A stretch of 64,000 nucleotides of DNA from Thermomonas sp. S9. Its GTDB lineage: Bacteria; Pseudomonadota; Gammaproteobacteria; Xanthomonadales; Xanthomonadaceae. The translations under genes were made by a program, and so were the position numbers. How positions within the stretch are numbered: position 1 is the stretch's first letter; each line of letters starts with the position of its first letter. The stretch spans positions 1,717,001-1,781,000 of the forward strand of contig NZ_JAJDFY010000001.1 in NCBI RefSeq assembly GCF_024704365.1, given 5' to 3'. Positions 47,284-56,926 of this stretch are shown piece by piece. The notes below the pieces were generated by a model. That model saw only the letters and a program-made list of their open reading frames with translations. It made no database searches and was not told where the DNA came from.

Positions 47284-47676
47284 ATGACCGACGCCATCAG
47301 CTCGATCCTCTCCCAGATCCGCGCCCACGAGCTGCGGACCCAAGGGCCCCTTGCTGGAGCCGCCGGCATGCCCGGCGTGGGCGGGCTGGGCGGCGCCGGA
47401 GCGGCGGGCGATGCCGCCCCTTCCAATGCCATCGGCGGGGTGCGCCCGGCCGGTTCCGACTTCCAGCAAACCCTCAACAACGCCATCGATGGCGTGAGCA
47501 GGGCGCAGAACGACGCCGGCGCGCTGCAGCAGGCGTTCGAACTGGGCGATCCGCGCGCCGACCTGGCGCGGGTGATGGTGGCCATGCAGCAGTCGCAGGT
47601 CGCGTTCAAGGCCGCCGTGGAAGTCCGCAATCGCCTGGTCCAGGCGTACCAGGAAGTGATGAACATGCCGATCTAG
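47284..47676 (+). CDS. fliE: MS-ring/rod adapter FliE
   Basis: 130 residues, a little long because of a Gly/Ala-rich N-terminal insert. FQQTLNNAIDGVSRAQNDAGALQQAFELGDPRADLARVMVAMQQSQVAFKAAVEVRNRLVQAYQEVMNMPI is the FliE domain. First gene of the fliE-fleN run. Confidence 0.95.
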   Translation: MTDAISSILSQIRAHELRTQGPLAGAAGMPGVGGLGGAGAAGDAAPSNAIGGVRPAGSDFQQTLNNAIDGVSRAQNDAGALQQAFELGDPRADLARVMVAMQQSQVAFKAAVEVRNRLVQAYQEVMNMPI

Positions 47677-47755
47677 CGCGCGCGGCCGCGCCTGATCCCG
47701 GCATCGGCCCCGCCTTCCGTCTATTTTTTCCGTCTTCCGAGCTTTCCCCCGCCCC

Positions 47756-49423
47756 ATGAGCGCCATCGCCCTTCCCAAGACCCCCGACGACCTGAAGAAG
47801 CTGGGCCGCCTGCAGGACATCCCGCTGGTGCGGCAGCTGCTCACGCTAGGCACGGCGGCGGCGGCGATCGCGCTGGGCCTGTGGCTGTTCTTCTGGACCC
47901 AGAAGCCGTCCTACACCCCGCTGCCGGGGCTGGACGTCAAGACCGCCAGCGAAGCGCGCGACCTGCTGCGCAATGCCCAGGTGCCGTTCAAGGTCGATCC
48001 GGCCACCGGACTGCTGTCGGTGCCCGAGGACAAGCTGGGCGAGGCGCGCATGGCGCTGGCCGGGGCCGGCCTGGGCACCGGCGACGGCAAGGGCTTCGAG
48101 GCGATGGAGGGCGACCAGGGCTTCGGCACCAGCCAGTTCGTGGAGAACGCGCGCTACCAGCATGCGCTGGAAACCGAGCTGGCGCGCACCATCACCAACC
48201 TGCGCCCGGTGCGCGAGGCGCGGGTGCATCTGGCGCTGCCCAAGCCTTCCGCGTTCACCCGCCAGCGCGAGCCGGCCAGCGCCTCGGTGGTGCTGCAGCT
48301 GCAGAGCGGCGCCAGCCTGGAGCCGGGCCAGGTGGATGCGATCGTGCACCTGGTGGCCTCGTCGATCCCGGAGCTTCCTGCGAGCAACGTCACCGTGGTG
48401 GACCAGTTCGGCCGGCTGCTGTCCAACCCCGACCCCGACAGCGACGCCGCCATCGCCGCCAAGCAGTACGAGCAGCAGCGCCGCCAGGAAGCCGTGTTCG
48501 CACAGCGCATCCAGGCCCTGCTGGAGCCGATCACCGGCCCCGGCAAGGTGCGCGCGCAGGTGAGCGTGGACATGGATTTCTCGCAGACCGAGGAGGCGCG
48601 CGAGGTCTACGGCCCGCAGGCCGGGCTGGTGCGCAGCGAACAGGTGTCCGAATCCGGCACCCAGGTCGCCACCACGAATACCAGCGATGCCGGTGGCAGC
48701 GGCGCGGCCGCCCAGGGCGTGCCCGGCAGCGCCTCCAACACCCCGGGTGCGACGCCGCAGGCCGGCGGCCCCGGCGGCAACAGCAGTGCCGCCAATTCCA
48801 ACAGCGGCAGCAACAGCCGCAGCGCGGTCCGCAATTACGAGATCGACCGCACCCTCACCCACACCCGCAAGGCGCCCTCGCAGATCCGCCGGATTACCGC
48901 CGCGGTGCTGGTGGACAACATCGCCGGGCCGCCCGGCAAGAATGGCAAGCCCACCGAGCGCGCGCTGACCGCGAACGAGATCAGCCGCATCCAGACCCTG
49001 GTGCAGCAGGCGATCGGGTTCGACAGCCAGCGCGGCGACGCGGTCAGCGTGGTCAATTCGCCGTTCGCGCGCAGCACCCTCGACGACAACGGCCCGTCCG
49101 CGCCGTTCTGGGAGGATCCGCGCGCCCGCGACCTGCTGCGCACGCTGCTCGGCGGAATCGCGGTGCTGCTGGTGGTCTGGTTCGTGCTGCGCCCGGCGTT
49201 CCGCGCCCTGACCACGCCGAAAATGGCGCTGCCGCAGGCGATCCCCGAGGCCCTGCTGGTGGAACAGGAGGGCGGGCGAACGCCGCATCCGGCACTCACC
49301 CAGGAGCAGCAGGTGGCGCGCAACAGTTTCGAGGAAAAGATCCAGAGTGCCCGCGCGGCGGTGAACAGCGATTCCAAGCGGGTGGCGGCGGTGGTGCGTG
49401 ACCTGGTGAACTCCGATGGCTGA
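47756..49423 (+). CDS. fliF: MS-ring protein FliF
   Basis: 555 residues. Two transmembrane helices (about 25-45, AAAAIALGLWLFFWT, and about 460-480, LLGGIAVLLVVWFVL) flank the periplasmic domains; YPLPGLDVKTA-like secretin-type segments and FVENARYQHALETELARTI are typical. The C-terminal cytoplasmic tail binds FliG. A low-complexity Gly/Asn/Ser insert near 320-350 is family-typical. Confidence 0.96.
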   Translation: MSAIALPKTPDDLKKLGRLQDIPLVRQLLTLGTAAAAIALGLWLFFWTQKPSYTPLPGLDVKTASEARDLLRNAQVPFKVDPATGLLSVPEDKLGEARMALAGAGLGTGDGKGFEAMEGDQGFGTSQFVENARYQHALETELARTITNLRPVREARVHLALPKPSAFTRQREPASASVVLQLQSGASLEPGQVDAIVHLVASSIPELPASNVTVVDQFGRLLSNPDPDSDAAIAAKQYEQQRRQEAVFAQRIQALLEPITGPGKVRAQVSVDMDFSQTEEAREVYGPQAGLVRSEQVSESGTQVATTNTSDAGGSGAAAQGVPGSASNTPGATPQAGGPGGNSSAANSNSGSNSRSAVRNYEIDRTLTHTRKAPSQIRRITAAVLVDNIAGPPGKNGKPTERALTANEISRIQTLVQQAIGFDSQRGDAVSVVNSPFARSTLDDNGPSAPFWEDPRARDLLRTLLGGIAVLLVVWFVLRPAFRALTTPKMALPQAIPEALLVEQEGGRTPHPALTQEQQVARNSFEEKIQSARAAVNSDSKRVAAVVRDLVNSDG

Positions 49424-50414
49424 ATTCGCTCTTTCCGGCGTGCAGCGCGCGGCCGTGGTCCTGCTCTCGCTGGGCGAGCAGCAGGCGGCGGAGGTGCTCA
49501 AGCACATGGGCGCCAAGGAAGTCCAGAAACTGGGCGTGGCGATGACCTCGGTCGGCAACGTCTCGCGCGAGGAAGTCGAGCAGGTGATCGACGACTTCGT
49601 CACCACCCTCGAGCGCCCCAGCCTCGGCAGCGGCGCTGACGAATACGTGCGCGCCGTGCTGGTGCAGGCGCTGGGCGAGGACCGCGCCAGCAGCCTGATC
49701 GACCGCATCCTGATGGGCCGCAACACCACCGGGTTGGACACCCTGAAGTGGATGGAGCCGCGCGCGATCGCCGACCTGGTGCGCAACGAGCACCCGCAGA
49801 TCATCGCGATCGTGCTGTCCCACCTGGACCCGGACCAGGCCGCGGAAGCGCTGAAGTTCCTGCCCGAGCGCGTGCGCTCCGACGTGCTGGTGCGGATCGC
49901 CACCCTCGACGGCATCCCGCCGCACGCGCTCAACGAGCTGAACGACGTGATGGCCAAGCAGTTCGCCGGCAACCAGAACCTGAAGTCGTCCACCATCGGC
50001 GGGGTCAAGGTGGCCGCCAACATCCTCAACTTCATGGATGGCGGCATGGACGAGGCGATCCTGGAGTCGATCGCCCAGATCGACGAACCGCTGACCGGCA
50101 AGATCCGCGACCTGATGTTCGTGTTCGACAACCTGGCCGAGATCGACGACCGTGCGATCCAGACCGTGCTGCGCGAAGTGGCCGCCGACAAGCTGGCGCT
50201 GGCCCTGCGCGGCGCCGACCCGAAGGTGAAGGACAAGATCATCAGCAACATGTCGCAGCGTGCCGCGGAAATGCTGGTGGAGGACATGGAGGCGCGCGGC
50301 CCGGTGCGGCTGGCGGAGGTCGAGGCGGCGCAGAAGGAAATCCTGGCGATCGTGCGCAAGATGGCCGATGACGGCACCATCCAGCTCGCCGCCAAGGCCG
50401 AGGTCTTCGTATGA
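49416..50414 (+). CDS. fliG: Motor switch protein FliG
   Basis: 332 residues, start overlapping fliF by 8 bases. VQRAAVVLLSLGEQQAAEVLKHM, the EHPQIIAIVLSHLDPDQAAEAL core and the charged C-terminal motor helix (VLREVAADKLALALRGADPKVKDKIISNMSQRAAEMLVEDME) are complete. Confidence 0.97.
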   Translation: MAEFALSGVQRAAVVLLSLGEQQAAEVLKHMGAKEVQKLGVAMTSVGNVSREEVEQVIDDFVTTLERPSLGSGADEYVRAVLVQALGEDRASSLIDRILMGRNTTGLDTLKWMEPRAIADLVRNEHPQIIAIVLSHLDPDQAAEALKFLPERVRSDVLVRIATLDGIPPHALNELNDVMAKQFAGNQNLKSSTIGGVKVAANILNFMDGGMDEAILESIAQIDEPLTGKIRDLMFVFDNLAEIDDRAIQTVLREVAADKLALALRGADPKVKDKIISNMSQRAAEMLVEDMEARGPVRLAEVEAAQKEILAIVRKMADDGTIQLAAKAEVFV

Positions 50415-50989
50415 GTGCGGCGGTCCGCTGGTCGGCCCCGGAACTGGTGCCCCCGCCCCCGCCGCCGGAACAGCGCGGCCTGCCCAGCGTCGAGGAACTG
50501 GAGGCGATCGAGGAAGCGGCGCGCGCGGAAGGCTATGCGCGCGGCCATGCCGAGGGCGTGGCCAGCGGTCAGGCGGAGATCCGCCGCATCGTGGCCCAGA
50601 TGGAAGGCATCCTGGACGCGTTCACGCGCCCGCTGGCGCGCCTGGACGCGGAAGTCGCAGATGCCCTGGGCGCCCTGGCCGTGCGCATCGCCGGCGCCCT
50701 GCTGGGCCGCAGCTACGCCGCCGATCCGGCCCTGCTGGCAGACCTCGTGCGCGAGGCGCTGGAAATCAGCGGCGGCGAAGCCCGCCAGCTGGAGCTGCGC
50801 CTGCATCCGGACGATATCGCCATGCTCGGCCCGCACCTGCCGCCGCTGGACGGGGTGCGGCTGGTGCCCGACCTCACCCTTGCCCGCGGCGACCTGCGCG
50901 TGCACGCCGACAGCGTGCGCATCGACGGCAGCCTGGCCGCGCGCCTGAACGCCGCGCTGCAAAGCCTGGCCGCGACGGAGCACGCATGA
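50411..50989 (+). CDS. fliH: Flagellar export regulator FliH
   Basis: 192 residues, ATGA overlap with fliG. Charged N-terminal coiled coil with GYARGHAEGVASGQAEIRR (the FliH glycine repeat region) and the C-terminal FliH domain (DLVREALEISGG, RLHPDDIAML). Holds FliI in the cytoplasm. Confidence 0.92.
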   Translation: MSAAVRWSAPELVPPPPPPEQRGLPSVEELEAIEEAARAEGYARGHAEGVASGQAEIRRIVAQMEGILDAFTRPLARLDAEVADALGALAVRIAGALLGRSYAADPALLADLVREALEISGGEARQLELRLHPDDIAMLGPHLPPLDGVRLVPDLTLARGDLRVHADSVRIDGSLAARLNAALQSLAATEHA

Positions 50990-51126
50990 ACGCCCGCCAC
51001 CCGTCGCCCGTATCTGCCATGCACTTGCAGATGGGTGCGAAAAGGCGCTGGATACGCGCGCCGGGGGCGTGATCCCCAGCGCGACGAGGGCGCGACCGAC
51101 TCGGTGTTTCGGACGGGAGGCCACCG
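50990..51126. other. 137-bp gap between fliH and fliI
   Basis: An unusually long spacer inside a tightly packed run. It contains arms ATCTGC/GCAGAT near 51010-51031 but no gene and no clear promoter; GGAGG at 51116 serves fliI. Confidence 0.4.
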
Positions 51127-52503
51127 ATGAGCATCGCCGCCGCGCAATGGGATGACGCCCGCAACCTGCGGCTGGCCGCGCGCCTGCGCGCGGCCGAACC
51201 GCGCCTGGAGGCGATGGGCATGGTCCGCGAAGGCGTGCTGCGGCGCGCGGTGGGCCTGACCCTGGAAGCCACCGGCTGCGAGGCGCCGCTGGGCGCGCGC
51301 TGCAGCGTGGAGACCAGCGGCGGCCGCTGGGTGGACACGGAAGTGGTCGGCTTCGCCGGCGACCGCACCTTCCTGATGCCCACCTCCGACCTGTCCGGCC
51401 TGCTGCCGAACGCGCGCGTCATCACCGGCTCCAGCCGCGCCGAGGTGGCGGTGGGCGAAGGCCTGCTGGGGCGCGTGATCGACAGCGACGGCGTGCCGCT
51501 GGACGGGCGCCCGCCGCTGCGCGCCGAGGATTTCGTCGGCCTGGCCGGCACCCAGATCAACCCGCTGATGCGCGAGCCGATCACCCGTTCGCTGGACGTC
51601 GGCGTGCGCGCCATCAACGCCCTGCTGCCGATCGGCCGCGGCCAGCGCGTCGGCCTGTTCGCCGGTTCCGGCGTCGGCAAATCGACGCTGCTGGGCATGA
51701 TGACCCGCTACACCGCGGCCGACGTGATCGTGGTCGGGCTGATCGGCGAACGCGGCCGCGAAGTACGCGATTTCGTGGAAAGCACGCTGGGCCCCGAAGG
51801 CCTGCGCCGTGCGGTGGTGGTGGCCGCCCCGGCCGACCGCCCGCCGCTGGCGCGCCTGCACGGCGCGCTGCGCGCCACCGCGATTGCCGAGTGGTTCCGG
51901 GATCAGGGCTTGCATGTGCTGCTGCTCATGGACTCCCTCACCCGCTTCGCCCATGCCCAGCGCGAGATCGGCCTGTCGGTCGGCGAGCCGCCGACCACCC
52001 GCGGCTATCCGCCGTCGGTGTTCGCGCGCCTGCCGGCGCTGGTGGAACGCGCCGGCAACGGTGCCGACGGCCGCGGCTCGATCACCGCGTTCTACACGGT
52101 GCTGACCGAAGGCGATGACCAGCAGGAGCCGATCGCGGACGCCGCCCGCGCCATCCTGGACGGCCACATCGTGCTCACCCGCCGGATCGCCGACGCCGGC
52201 CTGTACCCGGCGATCGACGTGGAAGTGTCGGTCAGCCGGGTGATGCAGGACATCACCGACCCGGCCTGGCGCGCCCGCATCCGCCGCCTCAAGCAGCTGA
52301 TGGCCGCCTACAACGCCCAGCGCGACCTGATCGCCATCGGCGCCTACCAGCGTGGCAACGACCCGCTGGTGGACGACGCGCTGGCGCTGTGGCCGCAGAT
52401 CCTGCAGTTCCTGGCCCAGGACGTCACCGAATCGGCCGATGTCGAAGCCAGCCGCAATGCCCTCGCCCGCCTGCTCGACGGGACCCCGGAGATCGCACAA
52501 TGA
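51127..52503 (+). CDS. fliI: Flagellar export ATPase FliI
   Basis: 458 residues, F1-beta-like. Walker [16 protein letters not shown], the type III ATPase block [18 protein letters not shown] and Walker [15 protein letters not shown], then [25 protein letters not shown], are unmistakable. Energises export together with FliH and FliJ. Confidence 0.97.
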   Translation: MSIAAAQWDDARNLRLAARLRAAEPRLEAMGMVREGVLRRAVGLTLEATGCEAPLGARCSVETSGGRWVDTEVVGFAGDRTFLMPTSDLSGLLPNARVITGSSRAEVAVGEGLLGRVIDSDGVPLDGRPPLRAEDFVGLAGTQINPLMREPITRSLDVGVRAINALLPIGRGQRVGLFAGSGVGKSTLLGMMTRYTAADVIVVGLIGERGREVRDFVESTLGPEGLRRAVVVAAPADRPPLARLHGALRATAIAEWFRDQGLHVLLLMDSLTRFAHAQREIGLSVGEPPTTRGYPPSVFARLPALVERAGNGADGRGSITAFYTVLTEGDDQQEPIADAARAILDGHIVLTRRIADAGLYPAIDVEVSVSRVMQDITDPAWRARIRRLKQLMAAYNAQRDLIAIGAYQRGNDPLVDDALALWPQILQFLAQDVTESADVEASRNALARLLDGTPEIAQ

Positions 52504-52947
52504 CCCGCTCGCAACGCCTCGATCCACTGCTGCGCGTCACCCAGCAACGCCAGGACGCGGTGGCCAGGCAACTGGCCGAGCGCGACAAGGCGCTGCACGA
52601 GCAGCAGCAGCGGCTGGACCTGCTGAAGCAGTATGCCGACAGCCTATGCCCCGGCCCCCGCCGGTAGCACCCTGGCGCCGGCGATGCTGGCCAACCACGT
52701 GGCGTTCCGCGCCAAGCTCGACGTCGCCCTGCAACAGCAGGCGCAGGCGGTGGATGTCTCGCGCCAGAACCGCGAGATCGAGCGCGCCCGCCTGCTGCTG
52801 GCCAGCCGTGACAACAAGGTGCTGGAGCAGCTGGCCGCCAGCTACCGCAGCGAGGAGCAGCGGGTGGCCAGCCAGCGCGAGCAGCGCGAGCTGGACGACC
52901 TCGGCGGTCGCCGTGCGCGCGCCGCGCGCGCGGCGGGCGAACCGTGA
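52500..52947 (+). CDS. fliJ: Flagellar export chaperone FliJ (one frame break)
   Basis: About 148 residues over a break near 52643 (one extra C; ADS then [13 protein letters not shown]). Long coiled coil: [40 protein letters not shown] and [35 protein letters not shown] overlaps the fliI stop (ATGA). FliJ is the central stalk of the export ATPase. Confidence 0.88.
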
Positions 52948-54401
52948 TGGGCGAACCCGCCAGCCTGCCGCTTCCCACCGGGCCGCTGGCGCTGGTGACG
53001 GCGGCGGGCAAGCTGCAGGCCGGCGAGGCCGCTGGCGACGCTGCTGGCGCTGACGCGCCGGTGGCCGGCGCGTTCCAGCAATTGCTGGACGCCGAGCCCT
53101 CGGCGCAGGCAGACGCGCCGGCCAGCGTTCCCGCGCCGCCCGCCTCCGGCAGGCGCCTGCCCGCGAAGCCGGCCGCATCCGCCGCCGGTACCGAGGCGGT
53201 ATCCGACGACGTGGCGCCGATGATGGCGATGCTGGCGCAGATGCCGGGATGGCAGGCCGCCGCCGAGCCCGCCGCTGCCATGCCCTCCACGTCTTTACCG
53301 AATGCGCTGCCGGCCGGCCCTGTCACCTCCCCGCAGGCCGTGCCGGACGCGCTCGCGGGCGTCGCCGCCCATCCCACCGCGCGCCCCGAACTGCCCGGGC
53401 TGCGCCGGGATGCCGTCGCCGATACGGTCGAGGCCGCCCTGCGCTCGGGCGTCGCCGACAGCGCGAAGGCCGACGACACCGCGGCGCTGCCCGCAGCCCT
53501 GCGCGGTGCGGGCGACGACGGCGCCACCCGCCGGCTGCCGCCGATCCTGCGCACCGCGTCGCCCGGGATCATCCCGCCCGCGGCGACGGAGGCCCCGCGC
53601 CTGCTGGCAGCCACAGCGGGCACCCTGTCAGTGCCGCCGGGCATGCCGATGCCGTGGCCGCCCACGGCGGCCAACGGGCCTGCCGTGCCGATCCCGCCCG
53701 CCTTCCAGGCGGATATCCCGCTCCCGGCGCATCCCGCCATTCCCCCGGCATCGGTCACGATGGTCACATCCGGCCCGGTGCCGGCTTCCGACGCGCCGAC
53801 CGATCCGGTCGCGCTGCTGCAGGCACTGGAAGGGGTCACGGTATTGCCGCGTACCGCCGCCTCCGAGGCCGGCAGCGGCGAGGCGCCCGGCCCCGGCGCC
53901 GTGCATTTCCCGGCGATGCTGGCCGCCACCGCACTGCACGCCACGCCCGCCAGCGCGCCCACGCCGGCGGCGCCGGCCGCGCCGCTGGCACAGCCGGGCG
54001 ATCCCACCGCCGGCTACGACGACCGCCTCGGCGACCATCTGGCCTGGATGGCAGCGCAGAGACTGGGCCACGCCCAGATCCGGGTCGCGCCGGAACATCT
54101 GGGGCCAATCGACATCCGGGTGCAGGTGGAGGGCCGTGAGGTGCGCGCCGAGTTCCACAGCCCGCATGCCGAGGTCCGGCAGACGCTGGAATCCAGCCTG
54201 CCGCGCCTGCGCGAGCTGCTGGGGCAGCAGGGCTTGCAGCTGGCGCATGCCGGCGTCGGCCAGGGCCAGGCGCAGGCGCAGGGACGGCGTGGCGCCGGCG
54301 CCACGGGCAGCGGCAGTGCGCCAGAAGGCGAACCGACGGCGACCGCGCCACGGCCGCCGGAATCCCGTCGCGGCCGCGGCCTGCTCGACGAATACGCCTG
54401 A
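52947..54401 (+). CDS. fliK: Hook-length control protein FliK
   Basis: 484 residues. The first 330 residues are Pro/Ala-rich and disordered-looking, as in FliK; the C-terminal Flg_hook domain is LGDHLAWMAAQRLGHAQIRVAPEHLGPIDIRVQVEGREVRAEFHSPHAEVRQTLESSLPRLRELLGQQGLQL. It overlaps the fliJ stop (TGATG). Measures hook length and switches export specificity through FlhB. Confidence 0.93.
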   Translation: MGEPASLPLPTGPLALVTAAGKLQAGEAAGDAAGADAPVAGAFQQLLDAEPSAQADAPASVPAPPASGRRLPAKPAASAAGTEAVSDDVAPMMAMLAQMPGWQAAAEPAAAMPSTSLPNALPAGPVTSPQAVPDALAGVAAHPTARPELPGLRRDAVADTVEAALRSGVADSAKADDTAALPAALRGAGDDGATRRLPPILRTASPGIIPPAATEAPRLLAATAGTLSVPPGMPMPWPPTAANGPAVPIPPAFQADIPLPAHPAIPPASVTMVTSGPVPASDAPTDPVALLQALEGVTVLPRTAASEAGSGEAPGPGAVHFPAMLAATALHATPASAPTPAAPAAPLAQPGDPTAGYDDRLGDHLAWMAAQRLGHAQIRVAPEHLGPIDIRVQVEGREVRAEFHSPHAEVRQTLESSLPRLRELLGQQGLQLAHAGVGQGQAQAQGRRGAGATGSGSAPEGEPTATAPRPPESRRGRGLLDEYA

Positions 54402-54533
54402 CGCCGGCGTTCGGGCGCCGGCGCCCCGGGCACATCCCGCCCGCCGCAATCCGGTGGATGCGCGCGTTTGCCGCAACGGGCGGCCGCGGGTAGCCGTGCA
54501 TGCGCGCCCTCCGGGCGCTTGCTGGTTCGCCTG

Positions 54534-54550
54534 CGGCATGGCGTTTGCAT
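54534..54550 (+). promoter_or_regulatory. Sigma-54 promoter upstream of fliL
   Basis: CGGCATG, four bases, TTGCAT, with GG-N10-GC spacing, 37-53 bp before fliL and within the 185-bp fliK-fliL gap. This would divide the long run into fliE-K and fliL-fleN transcripts. Confidence 0.8.
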
Positions 54551-54586
54551 GATGCAGGCCAACGCCATCCCAAGGACGAACCACCC

Positions 54587-55078
54587 GTGGCAGCCCCCGC
54601 AAAACCAGCCCCGGCCACCGCTGCGCCCGCGACCAACCCGCCGCCGAAGAAATCCGGAAAGCTGCTGTGGATCATCCTGATCCTGGTGGTGCTGGCCGCT
54701 GGCGGCGGCGCCGCGTTCTTCTTCATGAAGCCAGCGCACTCCGGGCCCAAGCCGCTGCCGCCGGCACAGTACATCGCGATGGACCCCGCCTTCGTGGTCA
54801 ATCTGGCGGATGCCGACACCGTCAAGTACCTGCAGGCCGACGTGCAACTGCAGACCCGCGACGCCGATACCGCCGCGGCGATCGCGCTGCACACGCCGCT
54901 GATCCGCAACCGGCTGCTGCTGCTGTTCGGGCAGCAGACCTCGCAACAGCTCGCCGGGCGCGCCGGCAAGGAACGCCTGCAGGCGCAGGCGCTCAACGAG
55001 GTGCGCTCGGTACTGAAAGCGCAGCACGCCGCCGACAAGGTGGATGCGCTGCTGTTCACCAGTGTCGTGATCCAGTGA
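54587..55078 (+). CDS. fliL: Flagellar basal-body protein FliL
   Basis: 163 residues from GTG 54587, chosen for AAGGACG upstream. A single helix (LLWIILILVVLAAGGGAAFFF) follows a Pro/Ala N-terminus; the periplasmic domain reads YIAMDPAFVVNLADADTVKYLQADVQLQTRD and ends LFTSVVIQ, typical FliL. Stabilises stator and rod. Confidence 0.93.
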   Translation: MAAPAKPAPATAAPATNPPPKKSGKLLWIILILVVLAAGGGAAFFFMKPAHSGPKPLPPAQYIAMDPAFVVNLADADTVKYLQADVQLQTRDADTAAAIALHTPLIRNRLLLLFGQQTSQQLAGRAGKERLQAQALNEVRSVLKAQHAADKVDALLFTSVVIQ

Positions 55079-55091
55079 CCAGGATGCCGCG

Positions 55092-56087
55092 ATGAGTTCC
55101 GACCTGCTCAGCCAGGACGAGATCGACGCCCTCCTCCACGGCGTCGACAGCGGCGTGGTGGACACCGAGCCGCCGCCCGCCCCGGGCGAGGTGCGCGCCT
55201 ATGATTTCGCCACCCAGGAACGCATCATCCGCGGCCGCCTGCCGACCCTGGAGATGGTCAACGAGCGCTTCGCGCGGACCTGGCGGATCGGCCTGTTCAA
55301 CCTGCTGCGGCGCTCGGCCGACCTGTCGGTGCGCGGCGTCGACATGGTGCGTTTCGGCGAATACATGCATTCGCTGCACGTGCCGACCAATCTCAACCTG
55401 GTGAAGATGAAACCGCTGCGCGGCACCGGCATCGTGATGTTCGAGCCGCGCCTGGTGTTCACCGTGGTGGACAGCTTCTTCGGCGGTAACGGCAAGTACC
55501 ACACCCGGATCGAGGGCCGCGAGTTCACCCCTACCGAGATGCGGGTGATCCAGCTGCTGCTGAAGCAGACCTTCGCCGATTTCACCGAGGCGTGGGCGCC
55601 GGTGATGCCGGTGGAGTTCGAATACCTCAATTCCGAGGTGAACCCGCACTTCGCCAACATCATCAGCCCGCGCGAATACATCGTGGTCTCCCGCTTCCAC
55701 GTCGATCTGGAAGGCGGTGGCGGCGAACTGCACCTGGCCTTGCCGTGGGCGATGCTGGAGCCGATCCGCGACCAGCTGGACGCCGGCGTGCAGAGCGACC
55801 GGGTCGAGAAGGATGAGAGCTGGACGCGCGCGCTGCGCGCGCAACTGCAGGACGCCGAGGTGGAACTGAGCAGCGTGCTGGCCGAGCGCCAGATCAGCCT
55901 GCGCGAACTGAGCCGGCTCAAGGTCGGCGACGTCATCCCGCTGGACATCCGGCAGGAGGTGCCGCTGCAGGTCGAGCACCTGCCGTTGTTCTCCGGTGAA
56001 TTCGGCGTCCACAACGGACGCAACGCGGTGAAGATCACCGCGGTGCACACCCTTCGTTCCAACCAGGATTCCCAGGCCACGCCATGA
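55092..56087 (+). CDS. fliM: Motor switch protein FliM
   Basis: 331 residues. Starts with the CheY-P-binding segment SSDLLSQDEIDALLHGVD; then YDFATQERIIRGRLPTLEMVNERFARTWRIGLFNLLRR and a C-terminal SpoA domain (LREL...VGDVIPLDI). Confidence 0.97.
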   Translation: MSSDLLSQDEIDALLHGVDSGVVDTEPPPAPGEVRAYDFATQERIIRGRLPTLEMVNERFARTWRIGLFNLLRRSADLSVRGVDMVRFGEYMHSLHVPTNLNLVKMKPLRGTGIVMFEPRLVFTVVDSFFGGNGKYHTRIEGREFTPTEMRVIQLLLKQTFADFTEAWAPVMPVEFEYLNSEVNPHFANIISPREYIVVSRFHVDLEGGGGELHLALPWAMLEPIRDQLDAGVQSDRVEKDESWTRALRAQLQDAEVELSSVLAERQISLRELSRLKVGDVIPLDIRQEVPLQVEHLPLFSGEFGVHNGRNAVKITAVHTLRSNQDSQATP

Positions 56088-56422
56088 GCACGACCGAAAA
56101 CGACCCGACCCGCGCCGCCTTCGAGCCGCTCACCGCCGAGGCCGGCACCGGCAACGGCAGCGACCTCAACCTGGAGGTCATCCTCGATGTCCCGGTCTCG
56201 CTGTCGCTGGAAGTCGGGCGCGCGCGCATCCCGATCCGCAACCTGCTGCAGCTCAACCAGGGCTCGGTGGTGGAACTCGAGCGCGGCGCCGGCGAACCGC
56301 TGGACGTGTACGTCAACGGCACCCTGATCGCGCAGGGCGAGGTCGTGGTGGTCAACGACCGCTTCGGCGTGCGCCTGACCGACGTGGTCAGCCCGGCCGA
56401 ACGCATCAAGCGCCTGCGCTGA
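56084..56422 (+). CDS. fliN: Motor switch protein FliN
   Basis: 112 residues, ATGA overlap with fliM. LEVILDVPVSLSLEVGRARIPIRNLLQLNQGSVVELERGAGEPLDVYVNGTLIAQGEVVVVNDRFGVRLTDVVSPAERI is the full SpoA/FliN domain. Confidence 0.97.
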   Translation: MSTTENDPTRAAFEPLTAEAGTGNGSDLNLEVILDVPVSLSLEVGRARIPIRNLLQLNQGSVVELERGAGEPLDVYVNGTLIAQGEVVVVNDRFGVRLTDVVSPAERIKRLR

Positions 56423-56431
56423 GCCCCCGCC

Positions 56432-56926
56432 ATGCAGGACGCCACCCCCGCCCCCGCCCCCGCCGCCGGCGACGGCATGGCCGCCAGCCAGCCCGCGCCC
56501 GCCGCACCCGCGACGGCCCAGCCGGCCATGCTGCCGCCGCGCCCGGCGCAGACCCATGCGCTGGCGCTGCAGCCCGCGCATGCCCCCGCCGCGCCCAGCG
56601 CCGCCGGCACCCTCGGCGGCACCCTGTTCGCGCTGGCGCTGGTGCTTGGCCTGATCTTCGGCCTGGCCTGGCTGGCGCGGCGCATGCCCGGCTTCGCACA
56701 GGCACGCCACGGCGGGCTGCGGGTAGTGACCTCGCTGGCGCTGGGCGCGCGCGAGCGTCTGCTGGTGGTGGAAGTCGGCGGCACCCAGCTGCTGCTGTCC
56801 AGCGGTGCCTCGGGCACCCGCCTGCTGCACACCCTCGCGCAGCCCCTGCCGGAGGCAGCGCCTGCCCCCGCGGCGGCCTCGCCATTCGCGCAGGTGCTGG
56901 CCCAGCATTTCAGGAAGCAGGCATGA
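56432..56926 (+). CDS. fliO: Flagellar export-gate assembly protein FliO
   Basis: 164 residues: Pro/Ala-rich start, one transmembrane helix (LGGTLFALALVLGLIFGLAWLARR) and a small cytoplasmic domain (LRVVTSLALGARERLLVVEVGGTQLLLS) typical of FliO. Overlaps fliP by ATGA. Confidence 0.9.
   Translation: MQDATPAPAPAAGDGMAASQPAPAAPATAQPAMLPPRPAQTHALALQPAHAPAAPSAAGTLGGTLFALALVLGLIFGLAWLARRMPGFAQARHGGLRVVTSLALGARERLLVVEVGGTQLLLSSGASGTRLLHTLAQPLPEAAPAPAAASPFAQVLAQHFRKQA

Noticed and set aside
47846..51124. 1092-codon minus-strand frame, and a similar one at 32051-35074
   Set aside because: They mirror fliF-fliH and flgJ-flgL, have no recognisable domain and show His/Arg/Ala-rich composition typical of antisense frames.
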